Shown here: piece after piece, positions 25,301-34,600 of the stretch
Numbering within the stretch: position 1 is the stretch's first letter
Layout: the number at the start of each line of letters is the position of its first letter
Assembly: GCF_001522545.3 (NCBI RefSeq)
Contig: NC_031768.1
Coordinates: forward strand, 85,246,457 to 85,310,456
DNA length: 64,000 nucleotides
Origin: Parus major
Taxonomy: Eukaryota; Chordata; Aves; Passeriformes; Paridae
Direction: 5' to 3'
Made by a program: the position numbers and the translations under genes
Notes under the pieces: generated by a model
Told to the model about the DNA's origin: nothing
Seen by the model: the letters and a program-made list of their open reading frames with translations, nothing else
The model's database searches: none

Positions 25301-28300
25301 AGCATATTGGCGGCTCAGGGACAGCTTTCTGTCCACCAGGACGAGTTCTACAAGAACTTGTGTCTTGTCTCCTTGGCTCTTTTCAAAGCCCCCCTGCATT
25401 TATGAGTACTGACAAAGCACTGGGGAAATAGGAGCTGCATTAATCCCACACACCATCTTACACCTGCATATCTAATTTGGGACCATGTTATTCTTTTCAG
25501 GACACTGTGGTTGCTCTCCAAGCTTTAGCCCAGTACGGATATCTCACCTTCTCCAAAAACAGTCTTAATACAGTCAAAGTCCACTTCATGGAGACCCCCA
25601 GTAAGATTTTCCAGGTGAATGACAAGAACCGCTTCTTACTGCAGCAGGCTTCCTTGCCCACTATTCCAGGGAGTTACAATGTGGAGGTGAATGGCACTGG
25701 CTGTGTCTATCTGCAGGTAAGCAAGCTGGGAACTCAGCACCATCCTCTGGGAACTAAGCAGTGGGCTCTCCATGCTTTATTCCTCTCCCTATGTTGTGTT
25801 CTCCTTTAGGTCTGTGACCATCTCACACTTTCTATCTCTTTCAGACCACCCTGAGATACAACATCCATTTGCCAAAAAAAGCTGCAGGATTCTCTCTGTC
25901 TGTAAGGACAGCAAATGTGTCTTGCACAGGCAACTATCCACCAAAGTTTGACCTTGTCCTGTCTGCCAGGTAACTTCCTTTTGCTGGCCTACCCCCCTTG
26001 CATTCACAGTTTGGTGAAGCACCCAAGCAAGGACCTAAGTACAGGCAGTTAGTTAACTGCTGCTCTGCAGCTGTAGGAAGAAAAACAGCATTTCTGGGAG
26101 CTAAAAATGTCATTCACTGGTCTCCTTTCCATTTGCAGACCAGACTAACAGAACTTTTCTCATTTTAGTTACACAGGAAACCGCAGCGTCTCCAACATGG
26201 CTATTATTGATGTGAAAATGCTCTCAGGATTTGTTCCTGAAGAATCTTCCCTGAAAAAGGTAACAAATGGGACCAGTGTGAATGATAAAGCCTAAAAGCA
26301 CAGGAATTTGATAAACACAGTCTCTGATTAGCAAATATGAGCCCATAGGAATACTGCAATGTCCCTGGGCATAGACTTCTCTCACATACTCCGTGTTTCA
26401 AATTTATAGCTGTTTATGTGTTGAAGACAGATCTCTTAGGAGCTGCCAAATCCAGTAGCCCAGGAAAGCTAAGACTTCACATCCCCAGGTCCAACCAACA
26501 GCAAAGTTCAGTGCATATTCCCAATAAGCAGACTTGCACACTACACATATATATATCCATGTATACATGATATAGGTGCCACACAGATGAGTAGACAGGA
26601 AAGACAGCACTTCCACAAACACAGATAACACAAATGGCCTTATCCTGTTCCCTTTTCTGCCTGACCAGATTAAAATCTCATTTGTGGAAAAGATAAATGA
26701 ATACATAAATATACACAAGCACATACATACATGCAAATACACAATGTGGCTCCTTATGGTAGCTGGCCTCAGGCACTCAGTCTGCCCATCAGCTGTCCCT
26801 GGACCCTTGTTCTATGGAGTTGCTGACATATGCCTCCTTCAAGACCTGACCCCCACTTCAGGGCCTGGAACTGAGGTCCCCATCACCCATATGTATGCAT
26901 GGTGAGGGCCTCTATAAGCATTCTTAAACATGCAGCAGGTGAGCTGGGGTCTCCTGGTTTCATGCACACACACATGCAAATAACTCTCCACTACCTGCTC
27001 CAGACCAGTGTCCACCTCCAAGACTGTATGGTGTCGCCAGAAATAGGTTAGGACACCCTGGTCCCTTTGGTAGCTGTTGGATCCCCTGGTGTCTCTAACA
27101 TTTGGGTGTGGTTAATGCCTGCCTCAGAAGCTGGCTGCTATTCCAGTTTATCACCAGTGACCACACGCTGACATACATAACCCTGCCACTCCAATCATGA
27201 AGACTGGTGTCTCAGGATGCTGGCACTACAGACACACTGTGTCTGTGGTCTCTGATCCTCTCTTCAGTGACTTGTACTCCCTACACACACATTCATGCAG
27301 AATAGAGAGCCTTTTACCCTGGAAAATTGCCAGGAACAGAGATTAATAAGAAGTCAGGAGAGGTTGTTGTGATCAGGTGTAGGGCAGACAATTTTGCTGA
27401 CCACCAATCTGTTCACGCACAATCGGCCTCTTTTATCTCATTTTTCACCCTTTTTCCTTCCAATTGGATTTTATCCCTCTCTTTGTTACTTCTGGCTCTT
27501 CCCCTAAACACCCTGTAATGACTCTTTCTTGAGTCTCAGCATCCCATACTCAGCCCCGTGGTCTGTGGGCAGCATTCCCCTTCATTCTGCAAGGTGACCC
27601 AGGGATATTCTGCTGTTGACTCCCCTGGTGGGTCTCACACTCTGACAATGGGCTGGTCACTGCCCTGTGGCAGCCCCAAGGGGAAGCAGGTCAGAGTGCT
27701 CCAGTGGCTCTGCTCAGGTCCCAGGGGTTTCCCTGTGCTCCTCAGTGTCTCTGTGCATGGCCGAACAGAATCTGTGTGAGAAATACTTCTGCCATAGTTA
27801 AATTGCTTTAATTGGCATTTTGCATTATTATCCCCTTGACAAGGGTTGTTTCTTCCTCTACAGTACAGTTTAACAAACAACCAAAACAAGGAGGTTATGG
27901 ATCCTCCTCCTTTACTATCCAGAAATGTGGTTATGATGATGACAGTTGTGCGGACAACACTGATATGCACCTCACTGAGGTTCCTAATACAATTTAGGTT
28001 CACGATAGATGAGTTCCCTTCAAGTTGTGAGCTGTAATATTCAAGTAGATAAAAAAAGTAATGAAATTATTTGTAGAGTCTGCTCATACATTTTTGTATT
28101 TATAATCATTCAGCATTCAGGCCTGATTTTTTTTTTGGCTAGAGCTATATAAAATTCATTCATTTTCTTTGGAATATTTTTTTCTGTTGAGATGCTATTC
28201 TGTTTGGCATCCTACTCCTCTTCATATACACTTCGGGAAAAAGAGCTGTTTTTTAAAGTTTGGAATAGTTTAGCTTTGTATATTTTGATATTAAAATAAT

Positions 28301-30187
28301 TTTGTTCACATTCTCTTTAAAAGGTTTGTAAACTTTTCTTTAAGTGAGTCAACTTGAGCTGCAGAAATTACTTGTAAATTCTCTCTGAAAGGAAAGAATT
28401 CTTAGGTTGATGATGAAAGTGACGAGTACCAAAGCTGTCTGGTGGAATTGTTTATCACTGTGACTGGTTATAAAAACACTCAACATGCATTTCGTTTTTT
28501 GGCGGCTAGATGGCGGGGTGGCATAAAAGGAGCACGGCAACCACTTGGAATGTATTTTTCTGTGGAATCTCTAAGTCTCCTTGGCAAGTCCCCCGTGCTA
28601 ACATTTCTGTATTTTGATTTCTTTAAAGCTTCGGGACGAGAATTCTGTTGTGGATCGTGTAGACATCAAGAACAACCACATACTCTTCTACCTTCAGAAG
28701 GTAAGTTTGGGAGGTTTCCTTTCAGTTTTATTAAACTGGGAGTTAAATACAGGCTCCCAGACAAAAGAAAAATCTTATTAATAGCATATTAACAATACCC
28801 ATGCCTTAAAGAGGTTCTTTATTCAATCCAACATCACAGGGGATAATGGAGATATTGCCATCAAAGTAATTAAAGGGAGAAAAGTAAGGAGAAGATTATT
28901 AGGGTACTGAAGGTGCTTTTATCTGGGAAAAGGCAAAGAAAGAAACTAACAGCAATTTTTGGTTGCAGAATGAATGCTGATGTGCTGAAAACCACACTGA
29001 CAGGGATTTAAGTTGGGGTAATTGGTAATGGAAATAGGAAGAGGAAGAAAGAAAAGAGCACACAATTTTAGCAACAAAACATTTAGCAACAGCCTTTAAA
29101 CAATTATCTAAAATTAACAATTTTAACATCAAGTTTAGAAACTGGAGGGAAATGCAGAATGGCACATTGTCACACAGTCTGATTCAGAAATTAATCTGCT
29201 CAACCTTAGCCTCAGGGATAGCTATGAAAAGTTCTGATGCATCTTCTTGTCTTGCCATTTCCAGGTCTCTCAGAAGGAAATCAGCTTCTCCTTTGGTGTG
29301 GAGCAAAGCCTGGCTGTCTCAGACATCAAACCAGTGCCTGTACATATATATGATTACTATGAAACAGGTAGGTGACCCAGCAGGCCTCTGTAAAACCTGT
29401 GACAAAGGAGAGACAAGGAGAGACCCACTTAGCAATTCTCCTGGTTTTGATTACTAGACTGCAATGGTTTTGCAGAGCAGAAACAGTTCCAGCCCTCCTG
29501 TGTTTACATTTCTTGCTTCATTTCAACATGAAGCAGATAAGAAAGTGATACATGAGAGCTTCTCTCTTACAAAACACATACAAAAAGACATGTGGTTCCA
29601 CTTTCTTTCCACAGTTTGGACATGATGGTTAAAACCAGTGACTCAAAGGCAGAAGTGTTCCTGATTTACCTGAACTGCATTAGTTAATTTTTTTTACTGA
29701 ATATTGTCATAGCAAGCTTCAGCAAAAGATCTTCCTTAGTGGATTTCAAGTACTTAAGTAGGAATGACAGTCCCACTTAGCAGGAGTTTAAGTAACTAGA
29801 ACTAGAAAAATAAAAGGACAACCTTGCTTGAACTGCATCCCAGAAGATTAGGAGCAGCAGCAGCAGTCAGAGAATTGACCCTGGAGTGCATTTTCTGCCA
29901 CCTGATCCACATCTTACATGATGACAGCACTGATGTGTCCTGGCAAACATGGTCAGAGCACATTGGTCTCTGACTATGCAGCCCTGCAACTGGGTGCCCT
30001 GACAACTGGGAGTCTACCACAAAATTTATCAAATGTCTTCTGTTTTGTAGCATGTTAATGACAGGTGCAGACAGACAGGGGTCAGAATGATTTCTCACTC
30101 TCATACAAATGTCTTCTTCCTTTCTTCTTTCCAGATGAATATGCCCTTTCAGAGTACAACACACCCTGCTCCCCTTCTTCCAACTGA
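1308..30187 (+). CDS. Gene 1: ovostatin-like / alpha-2-macroglobulin-like protease inhibitor, 35 coding exons, 1449 aa
   Basis: Secreted broad-range protease trap of the A2M (thioester protein) family. The reading frame was assembled from 35 exons joined at GT-AG sites; coding lengths sum to 4350 nt including the TGA stop, with no internal stop or frameshift. The length is close to human A2M (1474 aa) and hen ovostatin. Domains in order: signal peptide (1 to about 20), MG1-MG6 (about 22-660), bait region (about 663-719), remainder of MG6/MG7 (about 720-890), CUB/thioester domain with GCGEQ at 957-961, CUB remainder, and receptor-binding domain (about 1303-1449) ending in the family signature YDYYET. 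Cysteines are present in exons 8 and 12 around where human A2M forms its interchain disulfides, so oligomers are plausible. It lies about 9 kb upstream of gene 2 in the same orientation with matching exon phases, so it is a tandem paralogue. It could be annotated OVSTL or an A2ML gene; I cannot settle the symbol without a tree. Confidence 0.93.
2903..8819 (+). CDS. Gene 1 exons 2-9: MG1-MG3 macroglobulin domains
   Basis: Exons: 2903-3086, 3735-3891, 5076-5128, 5623-5643, 6391-6559, 7217-7301, 7968-8085, 8699-8819 (184, 157, 53, 21, 169, 85, 118, 121 nt). The 53- and 21-nt pair is the unusual small-exon signature of A2M genes. The protein holds the family strands FVQTDKP-type (here [14 protein letters not shown]), the tract [18 protein letters not shown] and VLPKFEV. 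Residues about 22-324. Cysteines CQQRF, PLCQQ and KNCES in exon 8 and DGCL in exon 9 lie around the region of human A2M interchain Cys278. Exon 8 is 6 nt longer than in gene 2. Confidence 0.93.
4395..4642 (+). repeat. Period-8 pyrimidine repeat (CCTTCTCT)n with internal gap
   Basis: Near-perfect tandem copies of CCTTCTCT flank the gap at 4437-4574 on both sides, so the true array length is unknown. It lies in intron 3 of gene 1. The all-purine/all-pyrimidine strand asymmetry is of the type that can form triplex DNA. Confidence 0.95.
4437..4574. other. Assembly gap (138 N)
   Basis: Run of N inside the period-8 CT repeat of gene 1 intron 3. It does not touch an exon: exon 3 ends at 3891 and exon 4 starts at 5076. 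Confidence 0.99.
4960..5050 (+). mobile_element. CR1 3' end fragment
   Basis: Reads AGTTGAACTAGACAGTCCTG, then TTCTTCCAACCTTGATGATTCTGTAAT, which is the conserved CR1 tail. It lies 25 bases before exon 4 of gene 1, so it contributes the region where a branch point would sit. Confidence 0.65.
7140..7164 (+). repeat. (AC)n-type microsatellite
   Basis: Short interrupted CA repeat in intron 6 of gene 1, about 50 bases before the acceptor of exon 7. Confidence 0.8.
9048..13882 (+). CDS. Gene 1 exons 10-16: MG4-MG6 domains up to the bait
   Basis: Exons: 9048-9157, 10022-10180, 10923-11147, 11369-11426, 12445-12590, 12967-13110, 13712-13882 (110, 159, 225, 58, 146, 144, 171 nt); residues about 325-662. 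Family landmarks are KRGIPYHGE at the end of exon 10, FSIDTS in exon 11, [15 protein letters not shown] in exon 12 and the GLYFEPV strand in exon 16. The exon 14 donor (AAG/GTGGAA) is weak but keeps phase and matches gene 2 in length. Exon 15 is 6 nt shorter than in gene 2; the family motif RAVDQSVLL reads RAIQSIFLQ here (13054-13090), with the aspartate lost. Confidence 0.92.
9796..9823. promoter_or_regulatory. Two adjacent kappaB-like sites in intron 10 of gene 1
   Basis: GGGAATTTCCC at 9796-9806 is a perfect palindromic NF-kappaB consensus. GGGAATTTTCC at 9813-9823 is a second close match 6 bases later. Only the sequence match is seen; activity is inference. Confidence 0.35.
14467..15756 (+). 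CDS. Gene 1 exons 17-18: bait region
   Basis: Exon 17 is 14467-14587 (121 nt) and exon 18 is 15666-15756 (91 nt); residues 663 to about 733. The segment opens with [10 protein letters not shown] (conserved in A2M-type inhibitors) and closes with [13 protein letters not shown], which rejoins the conserved core. The variable bait between C680 and V717 is 36 residues: acidic and polar first ([10 protein letters not shown]), then Gly/Ala-rich (GAGGGFSS). It has only R684 (before proline) and K700 as basic residues, plus Y690, Y694 and F714. The bait is where target proteases cut, so this composition predicts poor trypsin targeting and more elastase- or chymotrypsin-like targeting; that is inference. 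Confidence 0.9.
14998..15275 (+). mobile_element. CR1 3' end fragment, sense
   Basis: Follows the CR1 3' region in order: ATAAGTTGCCAC, ATTAGGAAAAAGTTCTTCCTCA, TGGAGTCTCCATCACTG, TTGGACTAGA and the tail ATGATTCTGTGATTCT. It is in intron 17 of gene 1, between the two bait-encoding exons. Confidence 0.8.
16417..18879 (+). CDS. Gene 1 exons 19-23: MG7 and first CUB segment
   Basis: Exons: 16417-16645, 16859-16985, 17608-17729, 18397-18448, 18796-18879 (229, 127, 122, 52, 84 nt); residues about 733-937. Exon 19 holds the very conserved core [16 protein letters not shown] followed by [18 protein letters not shown]. Exon 21 ends with LIQTLLVE and exon 22 starts PEGIKKE, the standard A2M junction. 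Exon 23 carries [20 protein letters not shown] leading to the thioester exon. Sequons at NVSYT and GNSTS fit a glycosylated secreted protein. Confidence 0.93.
18459..18527 (+). repeat. Tetranucleotide (TTCA/TTTG)n microsatellite
   Basis: About 69 bases of imperfect TTCA and TTTG units, starting about 10 bases after the donor of exon 22 in gene 1. Confidence 0.85.
19873..24418 (+). CDS. Gene 1 exons 24-29: thioester domain
   Basis: Exons: 19873-20049, 20515-20596, 21481-21637, 22110-22184, 23476-23641, 24198-24418 (177, 82, 157, 75, 166, 221 nt); residues about 938-1230. Exon 24 carries [14 protein letters not shown] is at 19929-19943, with C958 and Q961 forming the internal thioester. Exons 25-29 supply the alpha-barrel: [23 protein letters not shown]...[18 protein letters not shown] and [12 protein letters not shown]...[10 protein letters not shown]. 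At the position of the catalytic histidine of C3 there is Asn (21623-21625), as in A2M, which favours amine over hydroxyl targets in this family. Confidence 0.94.
20085..20252 (+). mobile_element. CR1 3' end, sense
   Basis: Contains GACAGAGTTTAAGAAGCATTTTGACAATG, a glycine/TGGTGTGATTTTTGGG stretch, GGTCCCTTCCAACTCAG and the tail CTGTGATTCTGTGATC, in the order of an avian CR1 3' end. It is in intron 24 of gene 1, just after the thioester exon. The short read-through ORF across exon 24 and this repeat is not a real coding extension. Confidence 0.85.
20735..21205 (+). mobile_element. CR1 LINE fragment, sense
   Basis: Phrases TGGGAGCTGGAGTACATAATG, GTTTAGCCTGTAGAAGAAGAAG and GGTCCCTTCCAACCTGGTTTG mark the 3' half of a CR1. 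It fills much of intron 25 of gene 1. Confidence 0.8.
24697..25400 (-). mobile_element. CR1 LINE fragment, antisense, about 700 bp
   Basis: Starts with the reverse-complement CR1 tail (AGAATCACAGAATCCAGAATGG), then GGCTGGAAAGGACCACAGG and TTCCAACCTCCCTGCTCAGGC, and runs on into the reverse complement of the 3' UTR and end of ORF2. An antisense ORF of 115 codons at 25052-25399 is a decayed piece of the element. It is in intron 29 of gene 1 and is the longest repeat in the window. Confidence 0.88.
25501..30187 (+). CDS. Gene 1 exons 30-35: CUB remainder and receptor-binding domain, to the stop
   Basis: Exons: 25501-25716, 25845-25969, 26169-26259, 28629-28700, 29265-29367, 30135-30187 (216, 125, 91, 72, 103, 53 nt to TGA at 30185-30187); residues about 1231-1449. 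Landmarks are [51 protein letters not shown] and IYDYYET, ending [11 protein letters not shown]. The receptor-binding helix has E1369 and K1373 where human A2M has its two LRP1-binding lysines. Intron 32 (26260-28628, 2.4 kb) is four times the size of its counterpart in gene 2. Confidence 0.93.
26260..28628 (+). other. Gene 1 intron 32, enlarged, unclassified sequence
   Basis: 2369 bp against 563 bp for the same intron in gene 2. It holds TA/CA-rich microsatellite pieces (about 26540-26570, 26700-26740, 26965-26980) and GC-richer unique sequence at about 26760-27780. I recognise no CR1. An old LTR-type insertion is possible but no terminal repeats or retroviral ORF are visible. Confidence 0.5.
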
Positions 30188-30209
30188 AATCAGATGTGTG
30201 CCAGAAGAG
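30188..30209 (+). other. Gene 1 start of 3' UTR with probable splice donor
   Basis: After the stop codon, 22 bases run to AGAG/GTAATG at 30209/30210, a usable donor. Gene 2 has an equivalent donor 12 bases after its own stop codon (63609/63610). This suggests a 3' UTR intron, as I recall for A2M genes. Confidence 0.5.
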
Positions 30210-30662
30210 GTAATGATTCAAAAATTATCAGGCAAGCAGTTGTAGAACAAGAAGAGGATAAGAGGCTTGTTTTTTTTTCTGGAAGCACAATGAAAAACAT
30301 GTAGAATAATGAGGAATAAGCAAATCCCATATTGCTGTAGATCAGAATGACCCACACTTCAAAGAGAACTGGGGTCAATGTGGATTAGAAACTGCAGATA
30401 AAGTCCTCTTCCTGGCAAGGGAGATACTGTGCAATTGTTGACTCTGACCATCCCCCTTGTTTTGAAACTTACTACATATTCCAGTGGGAGATTTGTGTAA
30501 AGGTAAATGCTTGAGATGTGTTCTGGGCTGTAGATTCCTCTTAAGAAATTGTAATCTTAGAGAATAATGTACTGCTGCTTCTGCAGATTTTACTTGTTTT
30601 GGTCTTTCCATTATCCAGAAGGAAAATCCTGAAGAACTTACTTTGATCCTCACCTTTTTCAG

Positions 30663-30815
30663 CAATTGAACTGAATCATCTACAGACAACAGAATTCTAA
30701 TCCCAGGAAGACAACTTCTATGCAAGTTTTGCCTCTATCTAGAAAGAAATGTTTTCTTCAGATTAGCACCTCATATTTTACTGCCCTTTGTAATAAAACA
30801 TTCTGCTTGGCAATG
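30663..30815 (+). other. Gene 1 probable last, non-coding exon (3' UTR)
   Basis: A pyrimidine-rich acceptor (CACCTTTTTCAG) ends at 30662 and is followed by about 150 bases without coding character that contain AATAAA at 30792. The 3' end is approximate. The alternative is no splicing, with the 3' UTR running straight from 30188. Confidence 0.45.
30792..30797 (+). promoter_or_regulatory. Gene 1 poly(A) signal AATAAA
   Basis: Canonical hexamer about 600 bases after the stop codon, followed within about 25 bases by GT-rich sequence (GGTGTTTGTCC), as expected for a cleavage site near 30810-30820. Confidence 0.7.
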
Positions 30816-31564
30816 GTGTTTGTCCCAGTCTTTGCTCCTGGGTTTATCTAGAGATGGGTGAACACAACGGTGCAGGATATGGTAGGAGAGCAGTGTTCAG
30901 TAGGATGTTAGGCTTGCTCAGAGATAGCTCAAGTGGAACTAATCCTCCCTCACAGTGCAGGAACCTCTGTGACAGTGGGAAGTCGTGACAGAACACCTCA
31001 GGCTCAGTGTAATCCCAGAAGGATGCAAAAGAAATTTGGAAGCTGTGGGAGAACATGAATGTTGGTTTGGAAGGACCTGGGGAGAACACCAACTTCAATC
31101 TCCTGTTCTAAGAACTGCCCAACCAAAACTAACCAGCAGAAGGGTGTGTCAGCTTGAGACTGGCATGGGGGTCCAGCAAAAAAAAAGCAGATTTCAGCAA
31201 TTCAGGAACACCAGGACCCAGGAAACCTTGGGAAGCAGCTAGAGAGTTGCTCTAAACAGATGAGGAATTTGACATAGGAACCTAAGGCTCTTTGTGAATT
31301 TAGATTCTGGCTGATGTGAGCTAAGTGCCTTAACACCCTTGAGAACCTGGCCCCATGCCCTGATTCTCTCAGCTCTCTAAATGCACCACCTGGCATGTGA
31401 AAGCATCAGGCAGGGAGCAGCTTTTCACGTGGTAGCACTGTGCGTGCGGGAGAGCCTGAGGAGGCACTTGGATGCATAAAATAACATTTATGAGCACATG
31501 TGCCATGTATATTTCTGGTTATTCTCCTTAGGATGGACAAAAGTAAGGGAATGGAGTTATCTGC

Positions 31565-31618
31565 TTTTTTTTTTTTTGCCTTTTTTTTTTTTTTCTTTCT
31601 TATTTCTTTTTTTTTCTT
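31565..31618 (+). repeat. Poly(T)-rich tract
   Basis: About 54 bases of nearly pure T with a few C, G and A interruptions, read as poly(A) on the other strand. No adjoining retroposon body was recognised. Confidence 0.85.
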
Positions 31619-34600
31619 AAGTTGCATATAAACTTAGTTTACCAAGAAACAGAATAGTTCCTTCCCTCAGAATTCTGGTGGAATTTCTACCTAGTGAAAA
31701 AAATAATGACATTTTGAGAAAAGATGTTGTGAGGTGAGTGGCTTTCAGGTCTGTCAATTCTGCTCAAAACACTGCGTTTCAATCCCCAGTATTTCTCTTC
31801 CCATCAGAAGCAATCCCTGGGCACAACCCTTGACCCAAAAAGTCACACTGAAAGCAATGTTTCCATGTTTGCCTGGGACCTGTGGTGACTTTTGATACAG
31901 ACAGACACATGCTGAGAAGTAAGTTATGACTCTGAAGATGTTAAGGAGCCAAGTGACCCCAAACTCCCCCTTGCTCTCCCATCCCTGTCAGCAAAAAAGA
32001 TTGTGTGAGCTTCAAGAGAGGTCAGTCAGGCTACTTCAATCCACCTTCCTCAGCTGTGTAAACTCAGCCTGCTGCTAAACAAAAGCCTTTGTTTAATGCC
32101 ATTCCAGTGAATGGCCAACTGCAAGCCTGGTCAGATGGAAACTGATATGAAATGCAGATGCTTTCAAAAGCACAGCATTTAAATTTTACCACAGATTTCC
32201 AAAACACTAGGTTGAGAGGGAGTGGACGGAACAATACCAGCAGAACCTAGCAAAATCTGCATTTTACAGCCTTCTTTTTCCTCTTTAACTCCTTTAACTG
32301 CAGTGTAACTAGTGACCCAATGTTTGCTCTCATAGAGCTTGCATCATGTGAGGCTGCTCTGCTTCACAAACTCAGTTTGCTTAACCTCAATGCAAGTCAG
32401 ATGAAAAGATGTAACAATTGAAAGGAGCTTCAGATACTGAGCTTGTAGGACCAAGTGAATCAATGAGAAAATGGTGAGGGCTATATCCCATCTCCAAAAA
32501 TGGCAAATGCGTTTACACTCAGTTTTGTTTGCTATAGTTAGAAAGATGCTCTAGAACTCTAAAATTACCACAAATCAGTCTTCCCTTTCACTTTCAGCAA
32601 AAAGCAAAAAAGTGAACAGCAAAAAGGTGCAGTTCCTAAGGCACCCATCTGCTGTAGTCCATGGGAATGTGCCAGGACAGGCTCTGGAAGTCTTTCCCAG
32701 AAGTATAAACTGCCAGGACTCTGACACTTTTTTGTAATAGCAAAGCATTTGTGGTGTGAGCAACTATGAGTGACACTAGACATGGATGTGATGCTCCAGT
32801 CACTCTCTCATTTCCACACAGCACTCTCCAGCAGACACTTTTGCCTAGTGCTGTTCATTTATGGGTCAATAGCAACAAAACCCCCTAGTTCTTCAGAAGA
32901 GGACAATCAGGACTTTCTCTTATTCCCTTTTTGCCTGGGGCCAGCTTGTTTGCCCTGAGACAACTTGGCAACCTCAGCTGTTTAGGAAGATAATAAAAGA
33001 TAATAAAGACTGACAAGTCTTCATCCTCCAGCTTGCTCTGTACAGTGCTCAGCAGTTCAATATATAGCTGCAGAATATATTTTCACTGGAGACAAAGCAG
33101 AAATAGCCTTTATGTGAGGGGAATGAATCAAAAAACTTTTCAGGCATAAGGTCAGGGGTTGAAGGCACAAACAGGCTCTCCCTGGGGGGCATCCTTAAAG
33201 TGGTGCAATTAATATATCAGGTAACACAAGAGTATTGTTTTGCTGCCAAGTAGATAATAATAACAGATAAAGGGAGAGAAAGCTGCAGGCTCTGAATAGC
33301 ATTTGCACGCCTTCCATAATGTGTCTGGAACAAGTTCAATTTCTGGGATGTCCTGGTGGAAAGAAAAATTCTTTGCAACAACAAAAAAATGGATTTAGAA
33401 GCAAGATGTTGGTCAATGGGAAAAAGATCAAAGTACTCAACAACATTTAGTGTCAGCCCCCCAACATTTAGTGTTATCAGCCAGCTGTGACAGACTCCTA
33501 AGCCCAAGCTCTCTTTCCCATTCAAGTCATAGCAGTATCACGCCTACACTGAAGATAGGCTTCAAAGAAATGAGAAGAGGTAATCCCTGCACTACAAGAT
33601 TAAGTCTTATGTCTTGCATTCATCTCCTATGAACTCTTGGTTCTGATAACATCATTTTACAGCCTTGAAGTGAGATCCACCCTTCCTTTATCAGAGCATT
33701 TGGATTAGACATACAGCATTTCCAACAAAAATATGTCCAAGAAATTTCCTTTGGCCCATAAAGCTGAGTCCAAAGACACACATAAAAACATTGCTCCTCT
33801 GTAGTTCTCTTCTCACAGACCAACCTGCAGTTCAGGTGATTCAAGTCTCTCATGTCAACAGTGCCTGAAACTGCAGGAAAAGCCTTTAGAGGTATGATTA
33901 CCTCAGTAAAACTCTTGTAGGAACTGTAGGCTGATGGCTGAATTCCTAAGGGAAAGCAGAACTGTATGACCTTTCTCCAGTCAATCCAGAGAAGGATAAC
34001 CAGCCTGGGAAGGGTGTTCCACTCTAAGCCGATGGAGGGAAGGAGTAGAAAATAAGAGGGACTAATGGAGCCTCAAACACTTACAAATCTGTCATTACAA
34101 TGACTCATTTCTGCAGAATTAAATTAAAAAACAGTCTTTCCATAAAGCAGAGAAAAGCAATATGAAAGCCTCAGTGAGCTGCTTCTTTCTACATATGCCT
34201 GTTATGAGTTGTCACCTGAAATGAAAGCAAATGTTTCTACCAAATGCTGCAGAAGTTGCAGCTACAAAGTGAGGATAGTTGTGCACAGCTGTGAAAGAGA
34301 AAGAAAGGGTTAGGGGTTTTTGATCAGAGGTGAAAAGGTCAGAGAATGATTTGGGCATCCCTCAGCATGCTAGAGATGGCTGGTTTCAGGCGCCTTTCTG
34401 GTAGCCAGAAAAGCCAATACATGACAACATCGTGTACATCTCACATCAGCTCTTGGTACACAAGGTCATTTCTCAGTACCAGTCATGAGCTGATTGCTGG
34501 CATGGGAGGTTCTGGGGGAACGTGCAGCCAGACTAGCTCTCCCACCTTGTTACATTTTATAAATTACATGTCAAATGTTCCCCACTTGATACTCATTGTT

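Noticed and set aside
25052..25399. 115-codon ORF on the - strand
   Set aside because: Part of an antisense CR1 fragment in intron 29 of gene 1, not a host gene.
26400..27800. Possible endogenous retrovirus LTR in intron 32 of gene 1
   Set aside because: The sequence has the look of inserted DNA, but I could find no paired terminal repeats, primer-binding site, polypurine tract or gag/pol ORF, so it is not annotated as a retrovirus.
29802..30221. 139-codon ORF on the - strand
   Set aside because: Overlaps the last coding exon and intron 34 of gene 1 in antisense; no domain, promoter or splice support.
31055..31130. CR1-like scrap (GGTTTGGAAGGACC...)
   Set aside because: Only one short phrase resembles antisense CR1; the rest does not follow the consensus order.
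33955..34030. CR1-like scrap (CCAGAGAAGGATAACCAGCCTGGGAAGGG)
   Set aside because: Resembles CR1 over about 30 bases only, with no tail; too short to call.
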